From: JACPTG01 sp964504135
Lineage (GTDB): Archaea > Nanobdellota > Nanobdellia > Woesearchaeales > UBA10216
Length of the DNA: 34,209 bases
Reading direction: 5' to 3'
Assembly: GCA_964504135.1 (NCBI GenBank)
Contig: CAZDCW010000013.1
Span: 1-34,209 of the forward strand
A program made the translations under genes and the position numbers. Shown here in pieces: positions 14,428 to 22,247 of the stretch; the first letter of the stretch is position 1; each line of letters starts with the position of its first letter. The notes beneath the pieces are model-generated. The model was not told the DNA's origin. It searched no databases and was given only the letters and a program-made list of their open reading frames with translations.

Positions 14428-15230
14428 AGTACATCAAATATTCAGACATAAGCCTGAAAAAAAGGAGGTCTGGGAGCCACAAGGGTGAAAACGGCCGGGT
14501 TTTGGCTGTTGGCGGAAGCATGGAATACGCAGGAGCAATTATGCTCGCAGGAATGGCTGCGTACAGGAGCGGTGTTGACACAGTTGTTATAGCCGCGCCT
14601 GAAAGGATAGCCCTTGCCATCAATGCATGGCCTGATTTCATAACAGTAAAGCTTAGGGGAAGCCGGCTTGCAAAAGAGCACGCCAGGCAGGTGATTAATC
14701 TCAGCAGCAGGTTTGACTGCATGGTGCTGGGGAATGGAGTCGGCCTTGACAGGGAGACACAGGAATTCTGCTGCAGGGTGATTAAGGGGAGCATGTGCAG
14801 GATGGTGATAGATGCAGATGCCCTGAAGGCCATAAGGATTCAGGATGCGAAAAATTCCATTTTGACCCCGCACAAGAGGGAGTATGAAATGCTGCTGCGC
14901 AACAGCAGGCTTGCAGGCTCCAATGTCCAAAAGCACCTGGGGAGCAACGTTTTGCTGCTGAAAGGGAAGGTTGACGTCATCCAGAACAGAAACAGTTCGC
15001 TGTACAACAGGACAGGGAACGCAGGAATGACGGTTTCAGGGACAGGGGATGTTCTCGCCGGCCTGTGCGCAGGCCTTGTTGCGCAGGGAAACAGCTTGCT
15101 CACGTCAGCAGCGGCTGCAGCTTACATAAATGGATATGCAGGTGACCTGCTGTACAGGGAATTCGGTTATGGCTTCACGGCCACAGACCTTGCAGATAAA
15201 ATAGCATACGCGTTGAAAAGATGGCTCTAG
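14424..15230 (+). CDS. nnrD: ADP-dependent (S)-NAD(P)H-hydrate dehydratase
   Basis: 268 residues, a ribokinase-like fold enzyme that uses ADP to dehydrate damaged NADHX/NADPHX back to NAD(P)H. Motifs: GSHKGENGRVLAVGGS (residues 17-32, glycine-rich start), GVGL near 105, VIDADAL at 128-134, TPH at 148-150 (the usual following P-G-E is K-R-E here), and VSGTGDVLAG with the catalytic Asp209. Only the dehydratase half is present; the NnrE epimerase domain fused to it in many archaea and bacteria is absent. Overlaps: 4 bp with the AbrB gene before it and 10 bp with the antiporter gene after it, so expression is tightly linked. Confidence 0.9.
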   Translation: MKYIKYSDISLKKRRSGSHKGENGRVLAVGGSMEYAGAIMLAGMAAYRSGVDTVVIAAPERIALAINAWPDFITVKLRGSRLAKEHARQVINLSSRFDCMVLGNGVGLDRETQEFCCRVIKGSMCRMVIDADALKAIRIQDAKNSILTPHKREYEMLLRNSRLAGSNVQKHLGSNVLLLKGKVDVIQNRNSSLYNRTGNAGMTVSGTGDVLAGLCAGLVAQGNSLLTSAAAAAYINGYAGDLLYREFGYGFTATDLADKIAYALKRWL

Positions 15231-16903
15231 AAAACATTTTCCTTCAGATTGGCGTGCTGATTATAGTGGCAACCCTGCTTGCAATCCTCGCATCATTCCT
15301 GAGGCAGCCGCTGATTATTGCCTATGTGCTGGCAGGGCTAATCCTCGGTCCTTTGACAGGCCTGATTACCGACACCCAGCTGATTACAAGGCTGTCAGAG
15401 CTGGGCATAGCATTCCTCCTGTTCCTGGTTGGCCTGGAGATGGATGTGAGAAAGCTTAAGAGTGTCGGATTGCCTGCAGCCATCTCAGGGGCAGCGCAGG
15501 TGGCCTTAACCAGTGCAATGGGCTTTGCGCTGCTTATGTTCCTGGGCTTCAGCCGCACTGAGTCAGTTTATCTTGCGGTGGCCCTCTCGTTCAGCAGCAC
15601 AATGATAGTGGTGAAGCTGCTCTCAGACAGGCAGGAGCTGGACACGCTTCATGGAAGGCTGCTGGTGGGCATTCTTCTGGTTCAGGATGTGATAGCGATT
15701 TTCGCCCTGGCCCTGCTCAGCAGCACTGGCCTGTCAGTCCAGGCAGCGGCAATCGCTGTAATTAAGGGTCTGGCATTGTTCTGCGCCGCTTTCGTTGCGG
15801 CAAGGCTTGTGCTTCCTGGGCTGTTCAGGTCAATAGCGAGGTCGCAGGAGCTGCTTTTCCTGGCTTCTGTTTCATGGTGCTTTGGCTTCGCTATTTTCGC
15901 CAGCTACCTGGGATACTCCATAGCAATAGGCGCTTTCCTGGCAGGAATAAGCCTTGCATCGCTTGAATACAGCCTTGAGATAGTGAGCAGGGTAAAGTCG
16001 CTCAGGGACTTTTTTGCTACAATATTTTTTGTGTCGCTTGGCGTGCAGATATCCCTTGTATCCAGCGGCCATCTAAAGGATGCGATGCTGCTTTCAGCCT
16101 TTGTCCTGCTGGCCAACCCGATAGTGGTCTACGTCATTTTGCAGTTTCTTGGATATGACAGGAGGGTGTCCTTCATTTCGGGGATAGGAATTGCGCAGAT
16201 TAGCGAATTCTCCCTGATACTGATAGCTCTCGGCGTATCCATGGGTTACCTGGCTCCGGAGTTGTTGTCGTTAACATCAATAGTGGCGATTATAACAATC
16301 ACGCTCACATCATACCTTATCAGGCACCACAGCCAGATATACATGGCAATGTCAGGTCTGCTTAATGCTTTGCCTGCAATCAGCTCAGGGGCGCAGCGGA
16401 TGGAGCATATTCCGCAGGAATTCAACCCAGAGGTGATACTCTGCGGCCAGAATAGGATAGGCTATAGCATTTGCAGGAAGCTGAGGGAGATGAAAAAGCG
16501 TTTTTTGGTGGTGGACCACGACCCGGATGTAATTGACGGCCTTATCCAGGAGGGGATACCCTGCATTTACGGCGACATTGGCGAGGCGGAAGTGCAGGCT
16601 AAGCTGAAGCTCGGCCAGGTCAGTATGCTCATCTCAACAATACCTGACTCAGATTCAAACGTGATGCTGATTAAAACCTTGAAGCAGCAGAACAGGAGGG
16701 CAATCGCGATAGTTACCTCAGACCAGGCAGCAGAGGCCCTCGACCTTTACGCGGCAGGTGCTGACTATGTGATAATGCCTCACTTCATAGGCGGGGACCA
16801 CGCATCTGTGCTTATAGAGAAATTCCGCGACCTTGGCGAAATCCTCCACACAAGGCTAAGCCACATCAGGGAGCTGCATGCAAGGGCAAATAGGAAACAT
16901 TAA
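15221..16903 (+). CDS. Kef-type monovalent cation/proton antiporter with TrkA-N domain
   Basis: 560 residues. Residues 1-385 are a CPA2 antiporter membrane domain with about 12 TM helices: VLAGLILGPLTG, LLFLVGLEMDVRKL, ALSFSSTMIVVKLLSD, LVGILLVQDVIAIFAL with the ion-site Asp, and GIGIAQISEFSLIL. Residues about 405-530 are a Rossmann RCK/TrkA-N domain (VILCGQNRIGYSI, VVDHDPDV, CIYGDIGE, ISTIPDSDSN, GADYVIMPH) that binds NAD(H) or a nucleotide and gates transport. No separate TrkA-C domain is evident. It probably exchanges K+ or Na+ for protons. The start overlaps nnrD by 10 bp. Its end carries the TATA box of the next operon. Confidence 0.92.
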   Translation: MALENIFLQIGVLIIVATLLAILASFLRQPLIIAYVLAGLILGPLTGLITDTQLITRLSELGIAFLLFLVGLEMDVRKLKSVGLPAAISGAAQVALTSAMGFALLMFLGFSRTESVYLAVALSFSSTMIVVKLLSDRQELDTLHGRLLVGILLVQDVIAIFALALLSSTGLSVQAAAIAVIKGLALFCAAFVAARLVLPGLFRSIARSQELLFLASVSWCFGFAIFASYLGYSIAIGAFLAGISLASLEYSLEIVSRVKSLRDFFATIFFVSLGVQISLVSSGHLKDAMLLSAFVLLANPIVVYVILQFLGYDRRVSFISGIGIAQISEFSLILIALGVSMGYLAPELLSLTSIVAIITITLTSYLIRHHSQIYMAMSGLLNALPAISSGAQRMEHIPQEFNPEVILCGQNRIGYSICRKLREMKKRFLVVDHDPDVIDGLIQEGIPCIYGDIGEAEVQAKLKLGQVSMLISTIPDSDSNVMLIKTLKQQNRRAIAIVTSDQAAEALDLYAAGADYVIMPHFIGGDHASVLIEKFRDLGEILHTRLSHIRELHARANRKH

Positions 16904-16908
16904 ATAGC
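16898..16908 (+). promoter_or_regulatory. TATA box overlapping the antiporter stop codon
   Basis: ACATTAAATAG contains the antiporter stop TAA (16901-16903) and lies about 25-30 nt before the ATG at 16933, giving a leaderless transcript for the three-gene operon that follows. Confidence 0.6.
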
Positions 16909-16932
16909 AAAATACAAGCATCATAAAACAAC

Positions 16933-18348
16933 ATGTCATCCGCCGAGGAAGCAAAGAAGCTGCTTGAGAAATACGGCTTCACCCAGGAAGAGGCTGAGGA
17001 ATACCTTATTTATGCGGCGCTGCCCACAGAATACCCTGCTCCGAGATTCAGGAACAGGCTTGTAATAGAGACAGAGCACAGCCCGGTTGAGTCAGCCTAC
17101 TTCTGGATTATAGACCACCTCAGGTATGACTGGGGGTATAATGAGTACACAAAGATTACAGATGTCTTTGCAGCCTCTGAGCACTCAGCGTTCTTTGGCG
17201 TGTCAGAGCAGAGGCTGGCGACGCAGCAGGAGAAGGTTGCAGGGTACCTGAGGGGCATCAGCGAGATGGTTAAGAGTCTCTTCCAGATTATCAGGGAGCT
17301 TAGGATTATAGACGAGCGTCTGGCATATTACAATGACACCTACGAAAACAGGCCGAACAAGCTTAGCTCTGAGATAACCTTAAAGGGCATTTGGATAGAC
17401 CAGGTGGAAGGCGGGGTAAAGAACGCAGCCTCAGTGTACGGTCTGGCGCAGAGTGTGGGCTTCGCAATACTTCCAGACCTGTTCTTCAGGATTAGGGTGA
17501 TGGAGCCTGAGGAGATTGACATGGCGGTTGAGCCGCTTGAATTCAACGAAAAAGTCAAGGAGGTCCTGAAGAGAAAGCTGCGCCAGTTCTATGAATGGAA
17601 GAAGAGGACTTACAGCGAGCTGAAAACCAGGCGGAACTTCATAATAAAGTACTTGAGGCAGCATTATGAGACCATTAAGCTTTACATGGGTTGGATAAAG
17701 CCCTACCTCAGGAACATTAGAAGGCTGCAGCTTGACCAGAAGAAGCTCCTGTCAGAGCAGATGATAGCCGCGTTTGAGGGCTCAATGGTCGAAATTGAGG
17801 TTCTGTGCCAGAAGAAGGAGCCAAACAGGACATTCTGGCCAACGATTCTGTTGCACTTCAAGTTCAGGACAACGCCCTCCATGAAATACGTAGGCGAGGG
17901 CTATCAGAGGGGGCCGATGCACACAGGAAAATTCGACCTGACAATGCGGGGCTACGTGTGGGATAAGAAGCACACAGAGAACTACATAAAGATGCGGGAG
18001 GAGGAGGACATCCAGCTTCTGGGCATGATAAACGAGTCAATAAGGGAGTCCCTTGAGGCCCTGGGCGCAGAGTTCAAGCAGTATCTAATAGAGGGAGGAG
18101 TTTCATTTGAGCCGCCGCCAAAGCCCAAGCCTAGGCCAAAGCCTACAGTGTTTGAGCCGTTCAAGGCGCTGTATGAGGGCGCTAAGGAGTTTGTTGACCT
18201 TGGGGTTCCGGAGATGAAGAAAAAGGAGGGGCCTGTTGACAAGGTGAAGATGAAGGATGAGATAGACAGGGCTGCCAAGGCGCTGAAGACAGAAATATAC
18301 AACACTTACAAAAACTACAAGAAGATGCATGGCATGCTGACATGGTAA
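16933..18348 (+). CDS. 471-residue soluble hypothetical protein
   Basis: No known family is recognised. Residues 1-30 form a charged helix (EEAKKLLEKYGFTQEEAEEY) like a UBA-type or EF-Tu-interacting helix pair; this likeness is weak. The core is helical and rich in Tyr, Arg, Glu and Trp, with RYDWGYNEY, ENRPNKLSSEITLKGIWI, and a beta-rich portion near 280-345 (VEIEVLCQKKEPNRTFWPTI). A Pro/Lys linker (EPPPKPKPRPKPT) near 390-402 precedes a helical C-terminus. No TM segments. It is first in an operon with the coiled-coil and TIM-barrel genes, separated from the next by one base. Function unknown; a shared complex is inference. Confidence 0.72.
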   Translation: MSSAEEAKKLLEKYGFTQEEAEEYLIYAALPTEYPAPRFRNRLVIETEHSPVESAYFWIIDHLRYDWGYNEYTKITDVFAASEHSAFFGVSEQRLATQQEKVAGYLRGISEMVKSLFQIIRELRIIDERLAYYNDTYENRPNKLSSEITLKGIWIDQVEGGVKNAASVYGLAQSVGFAILPDLFFRIRVMEPEEIDMAVEPLEFNEKVKEVLKRKLRQFYEWKKRTYSELKTRRNFIIKYLRQHYETIKLYMGWIKPYLRNIRRLQLDQKKLLSEQMIAAFEGSMVEIEVLCQKKEPNRTFWPTILLHFKFRTTPSMKYVGEGYQRGPMHTGKFDLTMRGYVWDKKHTENYIKMREEEDIQLLGMINESIRESLEALGAEFKQYLIEGGVSFEPPPKPKPRPKPTVFEPFKALYEGAKEFVDLGVPEMKKKEGPVDKVKMKDEIDRAAKALKTEIYNTYKNYKKMHGMLTW

Positions 18349-18349
18349 T

Positions 18350-18949
18350 ATGCCGCTTGAAGATGAGCTAAAGGAGTTAAGGAACCTTACGCCTTCTCAG
18401 AAACTTGCAAGAATAAAGGAGTTTGAGGAAAAAAAGCGCCGCGAGCTTAAGGAGGCTGAAGAGCTTCTCAGGGAGACCGAGAAGGAGGCAATCGAGGAAG
18501 AGGAGGAAAAAGTCCAGATTCCTGTCCCCCAGATGAAGGCGGTCAGCCCTGAAAGCCTGGAGACAATTGAGGCAAAGCTCCTGTGGGCTGCGAAAAGGGG
18601 ATTAAGCGTGGCTCCGGAAAGGCCAGAGGAGGCGCCGCCGGCAAGGAGGCAGGAGCTGTCAGAGCAGGTGGAGGGTGCAGCCCAGGCAGGCTTGCAGTCT
18701 GCGCAGTACGGCGAGCTTGTTGAAAAGTCAAGGCAGGAGGCGGTGATTGAGGCGTACCGGAGCAGCGGGGCGAAGCAGTCAGAGGAACCATACGAGTCAA
18801 TGACAAGGCAGCAGGATACAATTACCTACCAGAAGCCTGAGCTCAGGACAGAGGTAACCTACGAGCAGAGAACCGCAACTCCAGGGCACGAGGCCAAAAC
18901 CCAAGATTTTTATACAACCGGAACCAGGGAGAAAAAAAGGCGTGCTTGA
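18350..18949 (+). CDS. 199-residue charged coiled-coil protein
   Basis: Residues 1-55 are an almost continuous Glu/Lys/Arg helix (RIKEFEEKKRRELKEAEELL) suited to coiled-coil pairing. The rest is probably disordered, rich in Gln, Glu, Ser and Thr, with a basic end (REKKRRA). No family is recognised. ATG follows the previous stop after one base, and the next gene starts immediately after its TGA (TGAATG), so all three are translated together. Its shape suggests an adaptor or linker between the two larger operon products (inference). Confidence 0.65.
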   Translation: MPLEDELKELRNLTPSQKLARIKEFEEKKRRELKEAEELLRETEKEAIEEEEEKVQIPVPQMKAVSPESLETIEAKLLWAAKRGLSVAPERPEEAPPARRQELSEQVEGAAQAGLQSAQYGELVEKSRQEAVIEAYRSSGAKQSEEPYESMTRQQDTITYQKPELRTEVTYEQRTATPGHEAKTQDFYTTGTREKKRRA

Positions 18950-20902
18950 ATGGGATTCTACGAGAACAGCGCATACAAGGGCAGTTACTTCAGTGCAATG
19001 GACAGGGGATACGCCCAGGTTGGCGACGCCCTGGAGGTTGTACCTGAATTCGGCTTGAGCCCAGGCCAGATTGGAATATCAGCGCCGCCCATGCAAAACC
19101 AGCTTGAGGCCCTCCAGGCAAAAATCAGGCAGGGTGCAAAACAAGTAGAGTTGGGATTCATGGGAAGGGGCAAGGGCAGCATGGGCCAGGGTTCTACAAC
19201 TCCTGAAATGTACGGCCTTGAGGAGAGACGGGACATGCGCGAGCTGGCGAAAATCAACGAGGTAATACTCTCTACCCATGCAACCCCCGCAATAGGCAAT
19301 GTATCGGGCCTGACAGAGGGCGGTTTCAATGAGATGGCCAGGGAGCAGGCGTTCAATGAGATAAGGAGGGCGATTGACTTCGCTGCAGACGTTACAGACG
19401 GCGGCCCTGTTGTGGTTCACACAGGCGAGTTCCAGAGGCCGCTCTACGACAACTATCCTGAATTCGCGCTGCACCCTACAGAGGCGATAGACCCGGAGAA
19501 GTGGAGGGAATATGGGGAAAGGAAAAAGGCAGTGTTCAACCTTGTTGACCAGCGGACAGGTCAGGTTATTCCAATCAGGACCGACCAGCCAGTCCCGCTT
19601 CCTGTGTGGAAGACAGATGCGCAGGGAAGCTACATGCTTGACCAGCAGGGCGAGAAAATACCTGAAACCGAGCCAGACCCGATCAACCCTGGCTCGGTAA
19701 GGTACAAGATGGCTGTTAGGGAGTGGGACTACTTTGTAAAGGAGGCTGAGAAACTCAACAGGCAGCATCCAGGCCAGGCCCAGGTAAAGCCTGAGATGCA
19801 GTACTTCAAGGAGCAGAATGACATGCAGCGTTTGCAGTTCAAGTCACTGTCCAAGTTCTACGGAGGGATAGAAAGGGTGGATGAGATAAAGAAGGTTCTC
19901 GAGAAGGTTAAGAAGGCCCTGACTTTTTACGAGGAGCTTGAAAAGCAGACTCCAAAGGATGAGCTTTGGAGGCTGAGGCAGCAGCCGCCGATGGACCGGG
20001 AGCTTATAGGCTTGGTTTCCCCTGACGACCCAAGGCTGCCGTCACAAATTTTAAAGGACAAGAAAATAGAGTATGAGGGAAACCTGCAGCGTATGGTGTT
20101 CTCAGAGCTTTCCTACACCCAGCAGGCCAGGGATATTGAGGAAAGGCAGAGGTACATAATGCCGATAGAGGACTATGCAATCAAGAAGACCGCGGACACA
20201 ATAGCCAGGGCAGGGCTTTTTGCGATGCAGAAGTCGCAGCAGATGAAGACAAAGGATCCATTATTCGTCGCGCCTGAGAACATATTCCCCGAGACTTACG
20301 GTGCGCATCCAAGGGAGCTGCGGAAGATTGTGGTGGAGGCCAGGCATAAGATGCAGACTGACCTTGAGAAGGCTTTTGGCTATAGGAAGGAGGATGCTGA
20401 GAAGATGGCAGAGCAGCATATTAGGGCGACCTTTGACATCGGCCACGGCCAGACTTGGAGGAAATACTTCATAGGAGACCCGGCCAAGAGCATAGAGCAG
20501 AATGATGCAGCATTCAAGCAGTGGCTGCTCGACGAAGTAAAGGGGCTCGTGAAGGACAATATCATAGGCACAGTCCATATTTCAGACAACTTCGGCTATG
20601 AGGACGAGCACGTAGACCCTGGGATGGGCAAGGCGCCTATAAAGGAATTCATAGAGGCGGTAAAAAACATTAAAGGGGGCCGCGTCATAGTGGAGCCAGC
20701 GCATCAGGACTTCAGGGCCATGCTGGGCGGCTGGAGGCACTTCGGCTCTTCAATCTACGGCCTTGCAAGGCCGGCAGGGGACACCTGGTCAGATGTCTGG
20801 CGGGGGTATTTTGGCCAGACCGCCCCCCCGTATTTCCTCTACGGCGAGGCAGCGCCAGACCCCGAGCACTGGGTCTTATGGACAGGGACACGGCTGGAGT
20901 GA
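18950..20902 (+). CDS. 650-residue protein with xylose-isomerase/endonuclease IV-like TIM-barrel domain
   Basis: Residues about 100-170 contain barrel-like strands, ending GGPVVVHTGEFQ with His156. The C-terminal 170 residues hold ATFDIGHGQTWRKYF (Asp496, His499), GTVHISDNFGYEDEH (His543, Asp546, His554) and GGRVIVEPAH. The order H..DxGH..HxSD..DxH..VEP is the metal-ligand layout of the AP-endonuclease family 2/xylose-isomerase-like barrel. The 300-residue middle (about 175-475) is charged and helical and is an unusual insertion between the two barrel halves; typical members are about 280 residues. Substrate unknown: a sugar or nucleic-acid lesion is possible. Last gene of a three-gene operon. 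Confidence 0.7.
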   Translation: MGFYENSAYKGSYFSAMDRGYAQVGDALEVVPEFGLSPGQIGISAPPMQNQLEALQAKIRQGAKQVELGFMGRGKGSMGQGSTTPEMYGLEERRDMRELAKINEVILSTHATPAIGNVSGLTEGGFNEMAREQAFNEIRRAIDFAADVTDGGPVVVHTGEFQRPLYDNYPEFALHPTEAIDPEKWREYGERKKAVFNLVDQRTGQVIPIRTDQPVPLPVWKTDAQGSYMLDQQGEKIPETEPDPINPGSVRYKMAVREWDYFVKEAEKLNRQHPGQAQVKPEMQYFKEQNDMQRLQFKSLSKFYGGIERVDEIKKVLEKVKKALTFYEELEKQTPKDELWRLRQQPPMDRELIGLVSPDDPRLPSQILKDKKIEYEGNLQRMVFSELSYTQQARDIEERQRYIMPIEDYAIKKTADTIARAGLFAMQKSQQMKTKDPLFVAPENIFPETYGAHPRELRKIVVEARHKMQTDLEKAFGYRKEDAEKMAEQHIRATFDIGHGQTWRKYFIGDPAKSIEQNDAAFKQWLLDEVKGLVKDNIIGTVHISDNFGYEDEHVDPGMGKAPIKEFIEAVKNIKGGRVIVEPAHQDFRAMLGGWRHFGSSIYGLARPAGDTWSDVWRGYFGQTAPPYFLYGEAAPDPEHWVLWTGTRLE

Positions 20903-20944
20903 AAGGCCAGCCACACCGCGTTAAACAGAAAGCCTTTTATATTT

Positions 20945-20971
20945 GTTAACTTTAATGTTAACTTATTAACA
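20945..20971 (+). promoter_or_regulatory. vapBC operator/promoter
   Basis: GTTAAC occurs at 20945-20950 and 20957-20962, 12 bp apart, and TTAACA follows at 20966-20971, giving TGTTAA...TTAACA symmetry around an AT-rich core. It lies 25-50 nt before the ATG at 20995 and likely combines the TATA region with the binding site of the encoded AbrB-type antitoxin. Confidence 0.55.
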
Positions 20972-20994
20972 AAATTGTAACAGGTAATTTGACG

Positions 20995-21216
20995 ATGATT
21001 GCGGCAAAAGCCAGAAAGTGGGGAGGTTCATTCGGTCTGCTGGTAAAGCGGGAGGATGCGGAAAAGCTGAACATAAGGGACGGGGAAGAGGTATTTGTTG
21101 AAATAAGGAAAAAGGACAATCCGCTGAAAGAGCTGTGGGGCTGGGGAAAGGGAAAGACAAAGCTTACTGCCCGGGAGGCAATAGGCCACACCCGCAGGGA
21201 ACTGAGGATGGATTAG
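20995..21216 (+). CDS. vapB: AbrB-type antitoxin (VapB)
   Basis: 73 residues from the ATG at 20995; a TTG two codons earlier is possible. RKWGGSFGLLVKREDAEKLN then IRDGEEVFVEI is the AbrB hairpin of the MazE/VapB type (WGGSxGxxxKxxxAExLxIxxGxxV). The C-terminal part with Trp/Gly/Lys (ELWGWGKGKTKLTAREAIG) is the probable toxin-binding tail. It ends one base before the PIN gene. A GTTAAC-containing operator lies upstream. Confidence 0.82.
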   Translation: MIAAKARKWGGSFGLLVKREDAEKLNIRDGEEVFVEIRKKDNPLKELWGWGKGKTKLTAREAIGHTRRELRMD

Positions 21217-21217
21217 A

Positions 21218-21580
21218 TTGCTGTGCCTCGACAGCTATGCGTTGTGGGAGATTCACCTTCAGAACCCTAAGTACTCGGAGGTTACTTCCCAGCAGTATGT
21301 TATAACGGATTTAACACTGGTAGAATTCTATTACACGCTTCTTAGAACTTATAACGAGCAAACAGCAGAATACTGGCTTAAAAGGTTAAGGCCCTATGTC
21401 ATACCTCTGGATTTGGATACACTCATAAAGGCCGCCCAATTCAGGCACAGAAACAAATCAAAAAACCTGAGTATGTATGACTGCGTCGGCTACGTATTCT
21501 CTATACAAAACAACCATGAATTCGTGACAGGGGACAAGGAGTTTGAGAATATGCCTGGCGTGCTTTTCATCAGGAAATAG
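21218..21580 (+). CDS. vapC: PIN-domain ribonuclease toxin (VapC)
   Basis: 120 residues. TTG start at 21218, preceded by GAGGATG as an SD-like site inside the antitoxin end. PIN acidic residues: Asp5 in LCLDSYALWE, Glu36 in LTLVEFYYT, Asp88 in SMYDCVGY and Asp106 in FVTGDKEF. All four are present, so it should be an active Mg2+-dependent RNase. It is only distantly similar to the first VapC (7840-8301). The gene is more AT-rich than its neighbours, consistent with acquisition as a module. Confidence 0.88.
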   Translation: MLCLDSYALWEIHLQNPKYSEVTSQQYVITDLTLVEFYYTLLRTYNEQTAEYWLKRLRPYVIPLDLDTLIKAAQFRHRNKSKNLSMYDCVGYVFSIQNNHEFVTGDKEFENMPGVLFIRK

Positions 21581-21637
21581 CCCGGGCCGGGTAGCTGGAA
21601 TAGCTTTTTATAAGCCAAAAAATTCCCGCGCCCTGCA

Positions 21638-22219
21638 ATGATGAACATACAGGCTGAAGGGCTCATAGTGCCCCTTTACTATGCAAGCTCAGTGCACGAC
21701 CTGAAGTCTTCCAAAGGCCAGGTGCTCGGGGAGTATGACCGGGTGGCCCAGCCGCTGGCCAAACAATTCAGGGGTATTGCTGCGATGACAGATATTACAA
21801 GGCTCCTGGCACTCGTCACAGGGCAGCCATACCATTCCCCCGCCAGCGTTCTTGTATACGTGCCTGGCGTAAGGCACTTCCCTGACCAGGATCCTCCTTT
21901 GTCATTCCTTGAAAATGCTGCCAACGCACTTACAATTGCAGACACAGCCTGGCTTACGCTGCGTGACGTCACAGGCGATATTGACGTCCGCCTGCCTGAG
22001 GAGCCCGCAAGGTCAATGTACGCCCAAATATCAGGCTTTAACATCGGAAAGCATGTAAAAAGCCAGTCGTGGCGCGCCGATGTCCTGATAGTTGCATCCT
22101 ATGCTTGCTTCCATCCTGACTGGTTCGAGCTTCTGCATGTCCAAAACGGGCATGTGCGCAGGCGCGATACAGGCAAGGTTGAAGCCCTCGCCAGGGCGTA
22201 CTCGCAGGCCAGGCGATGA
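21638..22219 (+). CDS. 193-residue hypothetical protein
   Basis: No family is recognised. The protein is soluble and of mixed alpha/beta composition: GLIVPLYYASSVHDL at the start, VLVYVPGVRHFPDQDPP near 70-87, ADVLIVASYACFHPDWFELL near 147-166. The regular strand-helix alternation suggests a globular single domain. A TATA box TTTTTATAAG (21605-21614) is about 24 nt before the ATG, so it is probably leaderless. A second ATG directly follows the first. A run of ten T after the stop ends the transcript. Confidence 0.62.
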   Translation: MMNIQAEGLIVPLYYASSVHDLKSSKGQVLGEYDRVAQPLAKQFRGIAAMTDITRLLALVTGQPYHSPASVLVYVPGVRHFPDQDPPLSFLENAANALTIADTAWLTLRDVTGDIDVRLPEEPARSMYAQISGFNIGKHVKSQSWRADVLIVASYACFHPDWFELLHVQNGHVRRRDTGKVEALARAYSQARR

Positions 22220-22237
22220 GTATGCTCCAGCCACGCG

Positions 22238-22247
22238 TTTTTTTTTT
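22238..22247 (+). terminator. T-run terminator
   Basis: Ten consecutive T 18 bases after the stop of the 193-residue gene, with no strong stem before it. This is the form of archaeal intrinsic termination. It lies immediately before the 3' end of the convergent metalloprotease gene. Confidence 0.7.
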
